In this document: piece by piece, positions 25,984 through 34,151 of the stretch | How the letters are laid out: each line of letters begins with the position of its first letter | How positions within the stretch are numbered: the stretch's first letter is position 1 | Assembly (NCBI RefSeq): GCF_039539525.1 | Contig: NZ_BAABDH010000015.1 | Location: forward strand, 62,001-126,000 | Direction of reading: 5' to 3' | From: Hymenobacter algoricola | GTDB lineage: Bacteria; Bacteroidota; Bacteroidia; Cytophagales; Hymenobacteraceae | DNA: 64,000 nt | Notes under the pieces: generated by a model | The model's input: only the letters and a program-made list of their open reading frames with translations | Told to the model about the DNA's origin: nothing | Databases searched by the model: none | Program-made: the position numbers and the translations under genes

Positions 25984-28900
25984 CTACTCCCCGTCCACCA
26001 GTGCGCGCAGCTGATGGAGCTCCCGGGTCATCTGCACGTTGAGGTTCTCCAGCTGATCCACCGCCTGATCGACCAGATCGGGCAGAATAGCTGCATCGAA
26101 GGCGGTGCGCCAGGTGTCCAGCTCCACAATCAGGGGCAGGATGCGGTACACCTGCAGGTGGTCGAGGCTGGGCTTGAGCTTGTGGGTGGCCGCCCGCAGC
26201 TGGGCCGTATCCTGCCGGGCTACGGCGTCGTGCAGCTCCGTAATGGCTTCCTCGCAGCTTTCAATGAACGACTCCAGCATGAGCACCGTGAAGGCAGCGT
26301 CGTCCTGCCCGATCTGCCGGACAATGTCGAGGTTGTACAGCGCGGCGGGGGCAGCTGAGGGCACTGTGGGGGGCAGTGGCTCACTGCCGGGGAGGCTTGG
26401 ATCCAGAATCCAGCGGCAGAGGATTTTCAGCAGGTCTTCTTCCTGGAAGGGTTTGGCCAGATAATCGTTCATCCCCGCCTGCAGGCACCGTTCCCGCTCT
26501 CCCTTAATGGCGTTGGCCGTCAGGGCAATAACGGGGGTAGTGAGGCCCAGCTGCTGACGCAGGTAGGCGGTGGCCTCCAGCCCGTTCATGAGGGGCATCT
26601 GCACGTCCATCAGCACGGCATCGAAGCGGTGTTGTCGGGCCAGCTCGACGGCTGCGGCTCCGTTTTCGGCTTCCTGCACCAACAGGCCAGCGTTATGCAG
26701 AAATCCTTTGGCAATCTGGCGGTTGAAGTAGTTGTCTTCGACCAGCAGGATGTGCCGGCCCAGTAGCCGGGCGCGGGCGCCGTCCGTGATGAACGTCTTC
26801 TGGGGCAGATCGGCCGGCGTGCCCACGGGCAGGGTCAGCGTGAAGTGGCTGCAGGTGCCCCGGTGCTTCTGGCTCTCGATGGTGATTTCGCCGCCCATCA
26901 GGTTCACCAGCTGGCGGCTGATGCTCAGTCCCAGGCCGGTGCCGCCAAACTTGCGCGTCACGGACGAGTCCTCCTGGCTGAACTCCTTGAAGATATCGAC
27001 CAGGTAGTCGGCATCGATGCCGATGCCGGTATCGGTAACCCGAAAGCGCATCTCCACGGCCGTGGCATTGGCTCTGACCAGCTCGCACGCTACCGTGACG
27101 GAGCCCTTCTCGGTGAACTTGAGCGCGTTGCCAGCCAGGTTGAGCAACACCTGGGTGATACGGTACGGGTCGCCGAGCAGGACGGTGGGCAGCTCTTCAT
27201 CGACCTCTATGCGGAAGCAGAGGCCTTTTTCCTCGGCTTTGAAGTGCAGACTTTTTTCGATCTGCCGCAGCAGGCCCGGCACGCTGAAGCCAATGGACTC
27301 GATCTGGAGCTGGCTGGCCCCGATTTTGGACAAGTCCAGAATGTCGTTGAGAATCACCAGCAGATTTTCGCCGGAGGTGGCAATGGCCCGCAGGTAGGTC
27401 TGCTGCCCGGCATCGAGCGGGGTTTTGGCCAGCAGCTGCCCCATGCCCAGAATGGCGTTCATGGGCGTGCGAATCTCGTGGCTCATGTTGGCCAGAAACA
27501 GCTCCTTGGCCCGCGCCGACTCTTCGGCCTGCTCCTTGGCCGCGCGCAGATGATGCTCCAGCCGCTTCTGGTGGGTGATGTCGAGGGCAATACCAATGCT
27601 GCCGTACACCTGCCGGTGGTCGTCGTAGAGCGGGGCAGCACTGATCAGCAGCCATTTAGGCTGGCCGTTTTTAGCGGTAATAGCCAGCTCGTAGGTTTCC
27701 GACTCCCCCCGCTGACGGCGCTGGTCGCGCTCCTGAGTCCGGGCCATATCTTCCGGGCTCAGCAGCACACTCATGATATGCTGCCCGGTAAATTCCTCGC
27801 GGGCATAGCCGGTGATGTCGCAGAAGGCCTGGTTCGTGAAGGTCACCCAACGGTCGAGGTTCATTTCCACCAGGCCCAGGTTCATGTTCTCGATAATGCC
27901 CCGGTACTTTTCTTCGCGGCGGCGCAGGGCATCCTCGTTGGTTTTGCGCTCCGTAATATCCTGAAACTTCCATAGGTGCCCGATGTAGCGCTCTGCCACG
28001 AAAATAGGCACGAAGTCGCCCTGAATGGTGCGCCCATCGGCCAGCTCAAAGAGTTCCGCCGTTACCAGCTGCCGGTGCTGCACGATGGTGGCATAGCGCT
28101 GGGCAAACTGGTCCGGATTCCGGAAATGGTTCTGCATGCGCTGGCCCAGCAGGGTCGTATCGTAGCCAACGAGCTGATCGGGAGTGGTATCAAGCTCGAA
28201 GATGCGCGACAGCGCATCATTGGCCAGCACCACCTGATGGTTTTCGTCTTCCAGCAGAATGCCTTCCTGGAAGTTGGCAATGGTGGTGGCGAACCGCAGC
28301 GTGCTGGCGGCGAGGGCCGCTGCCGTCTGCTTCATGGCCGATATATCGGTGTGCACGCCCGTCATAATCAGCGGCTGGCCCTGCTCATCCTGCTTCGTAA
28401 TCAGGCCGCGGGTAAGCACCCATTTGTAGCTGCCATCCCGGCAGCGCAGGCGGCGCTCTACCGAGTACATCGGCACTTCACCGCGCAAGTAGGCGTTGGC
28501 CGCTGCCAGACTAAGGTTTTGGTCGTCGGGATGCACGTGCTGCTGCCAGGTGGGCGGTAGCGGGTCGGGACCCGTGCTGGGGTAGCCCAGCATGGTGCGG
28601 TAGGCTTCCGAAAAGTATTCTTCGCCGGTCTGGTAATTGAATTCCCAGGCCCCGTCGCCAAACCGCTCAATGGCCAAGCGCCAGCGCTGCTCATGCGCGT
28701 GCACGGTTTCCTCGGCCCGCTTCAGCTCGGTGATGTCGGATAAGATACCGCTGAACAGCTGCCCCCCGGCATCGGCTACGGAGAGCTGCCCACTGGCCCG
28801 GAACCAGCGCAGCGGCTGGCCTGGCACCTGCAGGCGGCCCTCAAAATCCCAGTCTTTGCCCTGCCGCCGGCTCCGGCGCAGCGCGGTCCGCCAGGCCTTC

Positions 28901-29451
28901 CGGTCCTGGGGAAGAATAAAATCAGCTATGCGGTGAGCCTGATCCGGGGCAATGCCGAAGATAGTAGCCAGCTGGGGGCTGATGTAGCTGAAGCCGGACG
29001 AGGCGTTGGCATTCTCACGCCATTGGAAGAGTACGCCCGGAATGTGTTCGGTGAGATGGCGAAACTGGTCCTGGCCCGTTGGCGGGCGACCTAGGGTGAC
29101 ATCTTCCAGAAGCCCGATAATTACTGCAGGGGGCTGGAACAGAACTTTCAGCCGGGCATTTAGCGCCGTGCCATCGGCTCGATGCAGAACCAGGTCGGCA
29201 CGCAGCGGGGTGGCGGCGGCTAACTGCTGCTGGAAAACGGCGGGCGGCATACCCGCCGCCGCCAGGGCCTCCAGGAGCAGCGCGGGCTGCTGGTGGGCCT
29301 GCGGGAAGCCGGTGAGCTGGGCAAATCCGGAATTGATCCATAGCAGCGAGCCATCCGGCGCCAGCAGCACCACGGCGTCAAAAGCATCTTCCAGTAGCGC
29401 GAAGCCCGGAATCTGGGGTGCGGCAGGGGGGCCGGCGGATAAAGAATTCAC
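25984..29451 (-). CDS. Hybrid sensor histidine kinase with PAS repeats, receiver and HPt domains
   Basis: A 1155-residue phosphorelay protein with no clear membrane segment. The N-terminal 640 residues hold five PAS/PAC modules (for example FSYISPQLATIFGI, YMVLGYP-like and VTFTNQAFCDITGYAREEF). Then HisKA with the H-box HEIRTPMNAILGMG (phospho-acceptor His658), HATPase_c with DTGIGI and GGTGLGLSIS, a receiver with ILLVEDN and the phospho-acceptor Asp949 in LMDVQMP, and a C-terminal HPt domain with His1090 in ATHKLKPSL. All four phosphotransfer modules look intact, so a complete internal phosphorelay is expected. No output regulator is adjacent, so the final target is unknown. Transcribed divergently from yceI. 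Confidence 0.93.
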   Translation of the reverse strand: MNSLSAGPPAAPQIPGFALLEDAFDAVVLLAPDGSLLWINSGFAQLTGFPQAHQQPALLLEALAAAGMPPAVFQQQLAAATPLRADLVLHRADGTALNARLKVLFQPPAVIIGLLEDVTLGRPPTGQDQFRHLTEHIPGVLFQWRENANASSGFSYISPQLATIFGIAPDQAHRIADFILPQDRKAWRTALRRSRRQGKDWDFEGRLQVPGQPLRWFRASGQLSVADAGGQLFSGILSDITELKRAEETVHAHEQRWRLAIERFGDGAWEFNYQTGEEYFSEAYRTMLGYPSTGPDPLPPTWQQHVHPDDQNLSLAAANAYLRGEVPMYSVERRLRCRDGSYKWVLTRGLITKQDEQGQPLIMTGVHTDISAMKQTAAALAASTLRFATTIANFQEGILLEDENHQVVLANDALSRIFELDTTPDQLVGYDTTLLGQRMQNHFRNPDQFAQRYATIVQHRQLVTAELFELADGRTIQGDFVPIFVAERYIGHLWKFQDITERKTNEDALRRREEKYRGIIENMNLGLVEMNLDRWVTFTNQAFCDITGYAREEFTGQHIMSVLLSPEDMARTQERDQRRQRGESETYELAITAKNGQPKWLLISAAPLYDDHRQVYGSIGIALDITHQKRLEHHLRAAKEQAEESARAKELFLANMSHEIRTPMNAILGMGQLLAKTPLDAGQQTYLRAIATSGENLLVILNDILDLSKIGASQLQIESIGFSVPGLLRQIEKSLHFKAEEKGLCFRIEVDEELPTVLLGDPYRITQVLLNLAGNALKFTEKGSVTVACELVRANATAVEMRFRVTDTGIGIDADYLVDIFKEFSQEDSSVTRKFGGTGLGLSISRQLVNLMGGEITIESQKHRGTCSHFTLTLPVGTPADLPQKTFITDGARARLLGRHILLVEDNYFNRQIAKGFLHNAGLLVQEAENGAAAVELARQHRFDAVLMDVQMPLMNGLEATAYLRQQLGLTTPVIALTANAIKGERERCLQAGMNDYLAKPFQEEDLLKILCRWILDPSLPGSEPLPPTVPSAAPAALYNLDIVRQIGQDDAAFTVLMLESFIESCEEAITELHDAVARQDTAQLRAATHKLKPSLDHLQVYRILPLIVELDTWRTAFDAAILPDLVDQAVDQLENLNVQMTRELHQLRALVDGE

Positions 29452-29613
29452 GGAGCAGGGGCAAAGCCGGCGAACGGCAGCGAGAAGAGACGAAGCGGAT
29501 AGTAATATAGGAATTGCCCGCGGACTACCAGCGGGAGTTGAACTGGCGTAGCATCGGTGCGGTGGCAGCCAAGCGTGCTGGTTGGGGCAGAAAGCGGACC
29601 AACCAGAAATAAA

Positions 29614-29641
29614 TTAATGTAGGTACATTGATGTAGGTGCA
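29614..29641. repeat. Tandem 14-bp direct repeat in divergent promoter region
   Basis: TTAATGTAGGTACA (29614-29627) and TTGATGTAGGTGCA (29628-29641) abut with 12 of 14 identical bases. It lies in the 264-bp region between the hybrid kinase gene and the YceI gene, 75 bp before the latter's ATG. Adjacent helical-phase repeats are typical of operator sites. Confidence 0.55.
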
Positions 29642-29715
29642 TCAGTTGTGTGTTTGTCCGGCTGATTCGTCAGCTCTAACGCTTGCTCTGCTCACTTTCA
29701 ACTTTCCCCTTCCTC

Positions 29716-30249
29716 ATGGCCACGACCAAATGGGCGCTTGACCCAACCCACTCCGAAGTTCAGTTCAAAGTAAAACACCTCGTCATTTCGACCGTCACGG
29801 GCTCGTTCAAGAAGTTTGAAGGCGAAGCCGAAACCGATGGCGACTCATTCGAAAACGCCAAAGTGCGCTTCTCGGCCGACATCAGCAGCATCGACACCAA
29901 CCAGGAGCAGCGCGACGAGCACCTCAAGAGCGCCGAGTTCTTCGACGCCCCCACGTATCCGCAGCTGACGTTCGAATCGACCTCCTTCGAGAAAACGGGC
30001 GACTCGGACTACAAGCTGAACGGCCACCTGACCCTGCACGGCGTGACCAAGCCCGTAACCTTCGATGTGGAGTACGGCGGCAACACCGGCGACTTCTACG
30101 GCAACACCAAGGCCGGCCTCGACGTGACCGGCAAAATCAACCGCAAAGACTTCGGCCTGACCTGGAGCGGCGTGACCGAAGCCGGGGCCATCGTGGTGAG
30201 CGAAGACGTGAAGCTCTCGGCCAGCCTGCAGTTCAGCAAGCCTGCCTGA
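29716..30249 (+). CDS. YceI family protein
   Basis: YceI-like proteins are lipocalin-fold barrels that bind polyisoprenoid or other lipids. The chosen ATG (29716) gives 177 residues starting MATTKWALDPTHSEVQFKVKHL, the canonical N-terminus W-x-x-D-x-x-H-S-x-x-x-F-x-V-x-H. Further family features are GSFKKFEGEA, the SSIDTNQEQRDEHLKSAEFFD motif and LTLHGVTKPVTFDVEYGG. No signal peptide, so this member is probably cytoplasmic, unlike E. coli YceI. The 11 upstream in-frame codons do not add a signal sequence. The gene is monocistronic with a long terminator hairpin. Confidence 0.94.
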   Translation: MATTKWALDPTHSEVQFKVKHLVISTVTGSFKKFEGEAETDGDSFENAKVRFSADISSIDTNQEQRDEHLKSAEFFDAPTYPQLTFESTSFEKTGDSDYKLNGHLTLHGVTKPVTFDVEYGGNTGDFYGNTKAGLDVTGKINRKDFGLTWSGVTEAGAIVVSEDVKLSASLQFSKPA

Positions 30250-30306
30250 GCCGGACGGCAGCCCCAAGCCAACGGCTCAGCCCGGCGGCCTCCGGCCTGT
30301 CACCAA

Positions 30307-30350
30307 CGCAAAGAAGCCGAAGCAGCCCGGGCTGTTTCGGCTTCTTTGCG
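30307..30350 (+). terminator. Long terminator palindrome after yceI-like gene
   Basis: Two 22-nt arms, CGCAAAGAAGCCG... and its complement, meet at the centre with one G-T pair. The T-rich part TTCTTT lies inside the right arm, as in a bidirectional terminator. Confidence 0.75.
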
Positions 30351-30486
30351 TTTAAATGAAGGTAGCGCCGCATATTTGCGTCTCCATCGTTGTGGCCATT
30401 GCTATTCCTAAGCGGGCGTCATCGTTCAACAGAGGAGTCGCCAGCCGGCGGCTCGCCCCGTCTTATCCGCCGACCTTTGCCCTGAT

Positions 30487-31242
30487 ATGTCAACCCAACC
30501 AACCCTTGTTTTCCTCCATGGCTTCGCCGAAAGCCGCGAAATCTGGTCCGAGCTGCTGTCCGGCTTTCCTGCCGACTACCGCCTGGTGAACCTGAACCTG
30601 CTCGGCCACGGCACCAACATCCACGACGTGCGCGACTACAGCATGGAGGCCCAGGCGCGCTACGTGGCGGAGAAGCTGCAGGCCGCCGGCGTCGAAAAAG
30701 CTCTGCTGGTGGGGCACAGCATGGGCGGCTACGTGGCCCTGGCCTTCGCCGAGCGGTGGCCGGAGCGGGTGGCCGGCCTGGCGCTGATCAACTCCTCGGC
30801 CTACGCCGACAGCGAGGACAAGAAAGCCAGCCGCGAAAAGAACGTGGCCTTTGTGGAGCGGCACGGGGTGGAGAAGTTTATGGAGTCCTTCATCCGCCCG
30901 CTGTTTGCGCCCGCCAACCGGGAGTCGATGGGGCGGCAGCGGGAGTTTCTGGAGGAAATCGGCAAGGCTACCCCGGCCGAAACCATTATCGGCGGCCTGC
31001 GCGCCATGGCCGCCCGCCCCGACCGCACCAAGGTGCTGGGCACGGCCAAGTTTCCGGTGCTGCTGGTAGCGGGCAAGGAAGATCTGGCCGTACCGCTGGA
31101 GCATTCGGTCGCCCAGGCCCCGCTGGCGCCCGTAGCCCACGCGCTGTTTCTGGCCGAGGTCGGGCACCTGGCCTACTTCGAGGAGCCGTCCGCCGTGCGG
31201 CGGGCCCTAGTCGATTTTGCGGCGGCGGTGCATGGGCAGTAA
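30487..31242 (+). CDS. Alpha/beta hydrolase
   Basis: A 251-residue single-domain alpha/beta-hydrolase. Visible elements are the oxyanion LVFLHGFAES, the nucleophile elbow GHSMGGYVAL with Ser78, the strand LLVAGKEDLAVP carrying the acid, and the His in VGHLAYFEEP near the C-terminus. The cap region (about 110-180) is of the short type found in esterases and MhpC/YfbB-like hydrolases. No signal peptide, so it is cytoplasmic. Substrate cannot be inferred: neighbours are unrelated and the gene has its own strong terminator. The ATG at 30487 follows a CGACCTTTG sequence that resembles the -7 box imperfectly. Confidence 0.9.
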   Translation: MSTQPTLVFLHGFAESREIWSELLSGFPADYRLVNLNLLGHGTNIHDVRDYSMEAQARYVAEKLQAAGVEKALLVGHSMGGYVALAFAERWPERVAGLALINSSAYADSEDKKASREKNVAFVERHGVEKFMESFIRPLFAPANRESMGRQREFLEEIGKATPAETIIGGLRAMAARPDRTKVLGTAKFPVLLVAGKEDLAVPLEHSVAQAPLAPVAHALFLAEVGHLAYFEEPSAVRRALVDFAAAVHGQ

Positions 31243-31249
31243 GACGTAG

Positions 31250-31284
31250 AAAGGCCCCGGACGCGAACGTCCGGGGCCTTTTTG
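31250..31284 (+). terminator. Intrinsic terminator of the hydrolase gene
   Basis: A 14-bp perfect stem (AAAGGCCCCGGACG and complement) with CGAA tetraloop, followed by TT; a very stable terminator shape. Confidence 0.9.
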
Positions 31285-31312
31285 CCAGTAAGCCAAGAAA
31301 CCGGCGGCCGGA

Positions 31313-31822
31313 CTACTGCGGCGTTAGCGGCTGCAGCTGGCTGCGCAGGTTCGCCGGAATATCCTGAATGGAGACAATCTGCAGCCCGCCTTTGGTGGTG
31401 GGGGCCAGGCCCTGGCCGCTGGTAAGCAGCGTGGCCTGCATCTGCGTATCGTGAATGCGGTACATGGCGCCGGTGATCGGGTCCACAATCAGCAGCCCGA
31501 TAAAGCCGCCGAACAACAGGTTGCCGAAGTACCAGCCGTTGAGGTCGGACGTGATGGTCATCGTCTTGGTTTCAAAGCCGGGCTTGGAGAAGGCAATGGA
31601 ATAAACCTGCTTCTGAAAATACTCGCCACCCGATTTGAGGGGCACCACCGTGGGCGTGGTACCGGTGAATACCTCTTTCTTGTTGACGTCGGTGATGGTG
31701 AAGGAGGCACCGGGCGGGTCGCTGGAGAAAGCCACCGGATAAACGGATTTGCTGACGATAGTCGCGCAGCTGCTGCTCAGCAGCAGAGTGGCCGCCATAG
31801 CCAAGGGTAGGGGTAAGCGCAT
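31313..31822 (-). CDS. Hypothetical PEGA-like lipoprotein
   Basis: The ATG at 31822 gives 169 residues with a lipoprotein signal (LLLSSSCATIVSKS). The section SSDPPGASFTITDVNKKEVFTGTTPTVVPLKSGG has the shape of a PEGA domain (small beta-sandwich in surface proteins), followed by YSIAFSKPGFETKTMTITSDLNGWYFGN, a glycine-rich short hydrophobic stretch (LLFGGFIGLLIVDPITGAMY), and a tail. It resembles the widespread uncharacterised lipoproteins with a CATI(V/I)xxS motif after the lipobox. No operon partners are evident. The earlier in-frame Met (31870) gives a less plausible N-terminus without a signal peptide at the proper place. Confidence 0.75.
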   Translation of the reverse strand: MRLPLPLAMAATLLLSSSCATIVSKSVYPVAFSSDPPGASFTITDVNKKEVFTGTTPTVVPLKSGGEYFQKQVYSIAFSKPGFETKTMTITSDLNGWYFGNLLFGGFIGLLIVDPITGAMYRIHDTQMQATLLTSGQGLAPTTKGGLQIVSIQDIPANLRSQLQPLTPQ

Positions 31823-32006
31823 AGAGGAAGAATAAGGGCCTGAAAAGTGAAAAAACTGCCCCGGCAGCATCCGGACTCACCAAAGCAGCCGCGAAAGATA
31901 CTGGCTTCCGGCCCGGCTTCCGGGTCCCGGCCCGGATTTAATTTTCGGGTGCAACCAGCCTGACAACTCTGTGCGCGAAGCCGCCGGCAGCCGGGGTCCT
32001 CTTGAG

Positions 32007-32095
32007 CTGACGTCACGCAGTGTCTTAGTTCAAGGGCCGCTGCGAGTGTAGCGCAAACTACAAAGCTCGGGCTATACCCTGCCGCGTAACATCAG
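32007..32095. repeat. Intergenic element bounded by inverted repeats (copy 2)
   Basis: CTGACGTCACGCAG (32007-32020) and CCGCGTAACATCAG (32082-32095) are complementary at 11 of 14 positions. It carries the same terminal motif as the elements at 19569-19798 and 32701-32804, is only 89 bp long, and lies in the ~295-bp gap upstream of the PEGA-like lipoprotein gene. Confidence 0.55.
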
Positions 32096-32117
32096 GTAAC
32101 TAAACAGCAAGGAGCCA

Positions 32118-32585
32118 TCAATTCGTGTGGTCAGCCACTACCACCCATTTGCCATTCAGCTGGCGCAGCACCAGCAGGAAATACCCCTGCTCGTCGCCCT
32201 CGGTGGGGCGGGCCAGGTGCCAGTGGCCCACTACCTGCGCCGCAGCGGGGGCCACCAGCGTAATTCGAAGGCCACTGAAATCCAGTTTACCCATTGCGGC
32301 CGGGCTTGGGTAGACTTTCTGGTAGATGGCCAGGTTTTGCCGCCAGCCGTAAGCTGGCCCCTTGCCATCAATAAACACCAGCGAATCGGACTGCCAATAA
32401 CCTTGCATGAAGCCGGGTATATCGCCCCGGTTCCAGGCCGCGGTTTGCGCCGTGAGCACCTGCACAATGGCCCGCCGGTCGGCCGCTAGCGCACCTGGGC
32501 CCGGCTGGGTGGCGGTGCAACTTCCGAAAGCCCCCGCGGTGCCCAGCACTACCAGGCGTACCAGAGAATTACGAGTTAAATACAT
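32118..32585 (-). CDS. SnoaL-like / DUF4440 lipoprotein
   Basis: From the ATG at 32585 the product has 155 residues: a signal with lipobox AFGSCTATQ, then an NTF2-like (SnoaL/DUF4440) domain. Family features are the ADRRAIVQVLTAQTAAWNRGDIPGFMQGYW helix pair, the SLVFIDGKGPAYGWRQNLAIYQ segment and the closing strands GYFLLVLRQLNGKWVVVADHTN. Such domains are small cone-shaped ligand-binding or enzyme folds, here probably exported and lipid-anchored; the ligand is unknown. The start is supported by a TAnnTTTG promoter box 24 bp upstream, which rules out the longer in-frame start at 32648. Confidence 0.82.
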   Translation of the reverse strand: MYLTRNSLVRLVVLGTAGAFGSCTATQPGPGALAADRRAIVQVLTAQTAAWNRGDIPGFMQGYWQSDSLVFIDGKGPAYGWRQNLAIYQKVYPSPAAMGKLDFSGLRITLVAPAAAQVVGHWHLARPTEGDEQGYFLLVLRQLNGKWVVVADHTN

Positions 32586-32608
32586 CACGGCTGGCTCAAA
32601 TACTCGTT

Positions 32609-32616
32609 CAAAAGTA
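32609..32616 (-). promoter_or_regulatory. Promoter -7 box for the SnoaL-like gene
   Basis: The minus strand reads TACTTTTG, a match to TAnnTTTG, 23 bp upstream of the preferred ATG. No TTG at the expected spacing. Confidence 0.5.
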
Positions 32617-32700
32617 GAAGGGTTGTCAGTCGTTAAGTGCTGAGCCATTAACGGGGGCCTTTAAGCGTCCCTTAGCTCATCGCTGTCAGCTTTCCTAGCA

Positions 32701-32804
32701 ACTGACGTTGCGCACAGATTGCGTCCATGCTTCCCCAAGACACTTTAGAGGTTTCGGAAAAGGTCATTTCCAGACAGTGCGCCGAAGTGGTGCGTAACAT
32801 CAGT
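32701..32804. repeat. Intergenic element bounded by inverted repeats (copy 3)
   Basis: ACTGACGTTGCGCAC (32701-32715) and GTGCGTAACATCAGT (32790-32804) are complementary at 13 of 15 positions. The element is 104 bp long, sits in the 263-bp gap between the SnoaL-like and TonB-like genes, and shares its terminal motif with two other elements in the window. Confidence 0.65.
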
Positions 32805-32848
32805 CCCAAAGCCGGTGGGCGCCATCACACCCCCTGGTGCAGCCCGGG

Positions 32849-33310
32849 TCAGTTCCTGTTGAACCGGCGTACCTGGGCTGGCGTGGGCAGGCGGAAGGTG
32901 ATGGGTAAGGTGTAGTTCACCCGGACGGCGCGGCCCACTTGCCGGCCCGGCGCCCAGGCCGGCATGCTCTGAATAACCCGCAGGGCTTCGGCATCCAGCA
33001 GCGGATGAGTACCCTTGAGCACTTTTACCTCTTCCAACGCTCCGGTAGTACCCACGACAAAACTAATGAAAACCCGCCCTTCCGCGCGCTGGTCCAAGGC
33101 CTGCTGCGGATACCGGATGGTTTTTGCCAGGTATGAAAAGATGGAGTCAGTGCCGCCGCCGTTGAAGCGGGGCATCTGCTCAACGTACGTGTACACCTGG
33201 TTGCCGATGCGGCCAGTATCGGCAGCCGCAGGCAGGGCCGACTGGGCCCGGGCAGCACTGCTTATCAGCAACGTAATTCCAGTAGCGGCAACAAACAGGC
33301 GCGCCGGCAT
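32849..33310 (-). CDS. Exported TonB C-terminal domain protein (single domain)
   Basis: The ATG at 33310 gives 153 residues with a cleavable signal peptide (LFVAATGITLLISSAARAQ) and one TonB C-terminal domain: the lead-in YTYVEQMPRFNGG, the YPQQALDQRAEGRVFISFVV strand-helix, LKGTHPLLDAEALRVIQSMPAWAPGRQVGRAVRVNYTLPITF. There is no Pro-rich spanner or retained membrane anchor, so it cannot act as an ordinary TonB energiser; secreted TonB_C proteins of this kind are common and uncharacterised in Hymenobacter-like genomes. It lies 40 bp downstream of a two-domain paralogue, so they may be co-transcribed. Longer in-frame starts overlap the paralogue's coding end and lack a signal. Confidence 0.85.
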   Translation of the reverse strand: MPARLFVAATGITLLISSAARAQSALPAAADTGRIGNQVYTYVEQMPRFNGGGTDSIFSYLAKTIRYPQQALDQRAEGRVFISFVVGTTGALEEVKVLKGTHPLLDAEALRVIQSMPAWAPGRQVGRAVRVNYTLPITFRLPTPAQVRRFNRN

Positions 33311-33350
33311 AAGTTGAAAGTCAGGCAAGGGTAAGCAGGCTTTGGAGTGG

Positions 33351-34112
33351 CTAGTTGCTGTTGATCCGGACGGGCACCCTGGTAAACGGCACCGCCACGG
33401 GCTGGCCCTGCTGCATGCCGGGTTTCCAGGCCGGCATGTGCTGCACCGCCTGCAGCACGGCCGCATCTGCCTCGGGCGCAAGGCCGGATACTATCTGCGC
33501 CGCGCCGACTTTGCCATCGGTCTGCACCGTAAACGACACGGTGACCACACCGCCTTTTGGGGCTTTAACGCCTTGTGTGGCTCCCTGCAGATAATGCACC
33601 ACGCCCAGCGGGTCGTGGGTGAAAACGGCCGGCTTGTTGCCCGCCGCGGCTTCCTCCCGGGCCGAGGGCGCGGCCAGCACGCTGCCTAGGCCGCGCTGCA
33701 TGTTGAAGCGCACGGGTACCGTGTACTGCACGGCCACCGGCTGGCCGCCCTGCCGGCCGGGCTGCTGCCACGCGGGCATCGTCTGAATCAGGCGCAGGGC
33801 TTCCTGGTCCAGTGCTTGCTGGACGCCCCTGATGACCTTTGCCTGCTCTACCATTCCCTGCTTGCTGACCACAAACGTTACGAACACCGTACCGCTGGCC
33901 CCGGCCTGCAGCGCCTCCTTGGGGTAGCGGACACCACGGCTTATGTACTGCAGCACGCTGGCCGTGGTGCTGTCGGCGGCCTGAAAGCGCGGCATATGCT
34001 CCGCCATGGTATACACTGGCTCGGCAGGTGCCGCTACCGTTTGAGCCGAGGCGGCAGCAGACGATAAGAATAAGCCAGTGAGCCCGAAGCCCACGATTCG
34101 ACTAACTGACAT
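33351..34112 (-). CDS. Exported protein with two TonB C-terminal domains
   Basis: A 253-residue protein with a signal peptide (VGFGLTGLFLSSAAASAQ). First TonB_C domain about 35-135 (YTMAEHMPRFQ ... YPKEALQAGASGTVFVTFVV ... IQTMPAWQQPGRQGGQPVAVQYTVPVRFN), second about 155-253 (GVVTVSFTVQTDGKVGAAQIV ... LQAVQHMPAWKPGMQQGQPVAVPFTRVPVRI). The second copy lacks the YPxEAL helix and starts later. Like its neighbour it has no inner-membrane anchor. It is preceded within 40 bp by asd on the same strand, so co-transcription from asd is possible. Function unknown. Confidence 0.83.
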   Translation of the reverse strand: MSVSRIVGFGLTGLFLSSAAASAQTVAAPAEPVYTMAEHMPRFQAADSTTASVLQYISRGVRYPKEALQAGASGTVFVTFVVSKQGMVEQAKVIRGVQQALDQEALRLIQTMPAWQQPGRQGGQPVAVQYTVPVRFNMQRGLGSVLAAPSAREEAAAGNKPAVFTHDPLGVVHYLQGATQGVKAPKGGVVTVSFTVQTDGKVGAAQIVSGLAPEADAAVLQAVQHMPAWKPGMQQGQPVAVPFTRVPVRINSN

Positions 34113-34151
34113 GCGGAATAGTGAACGAAGAGAAATATAGGGTGTCGGAAG

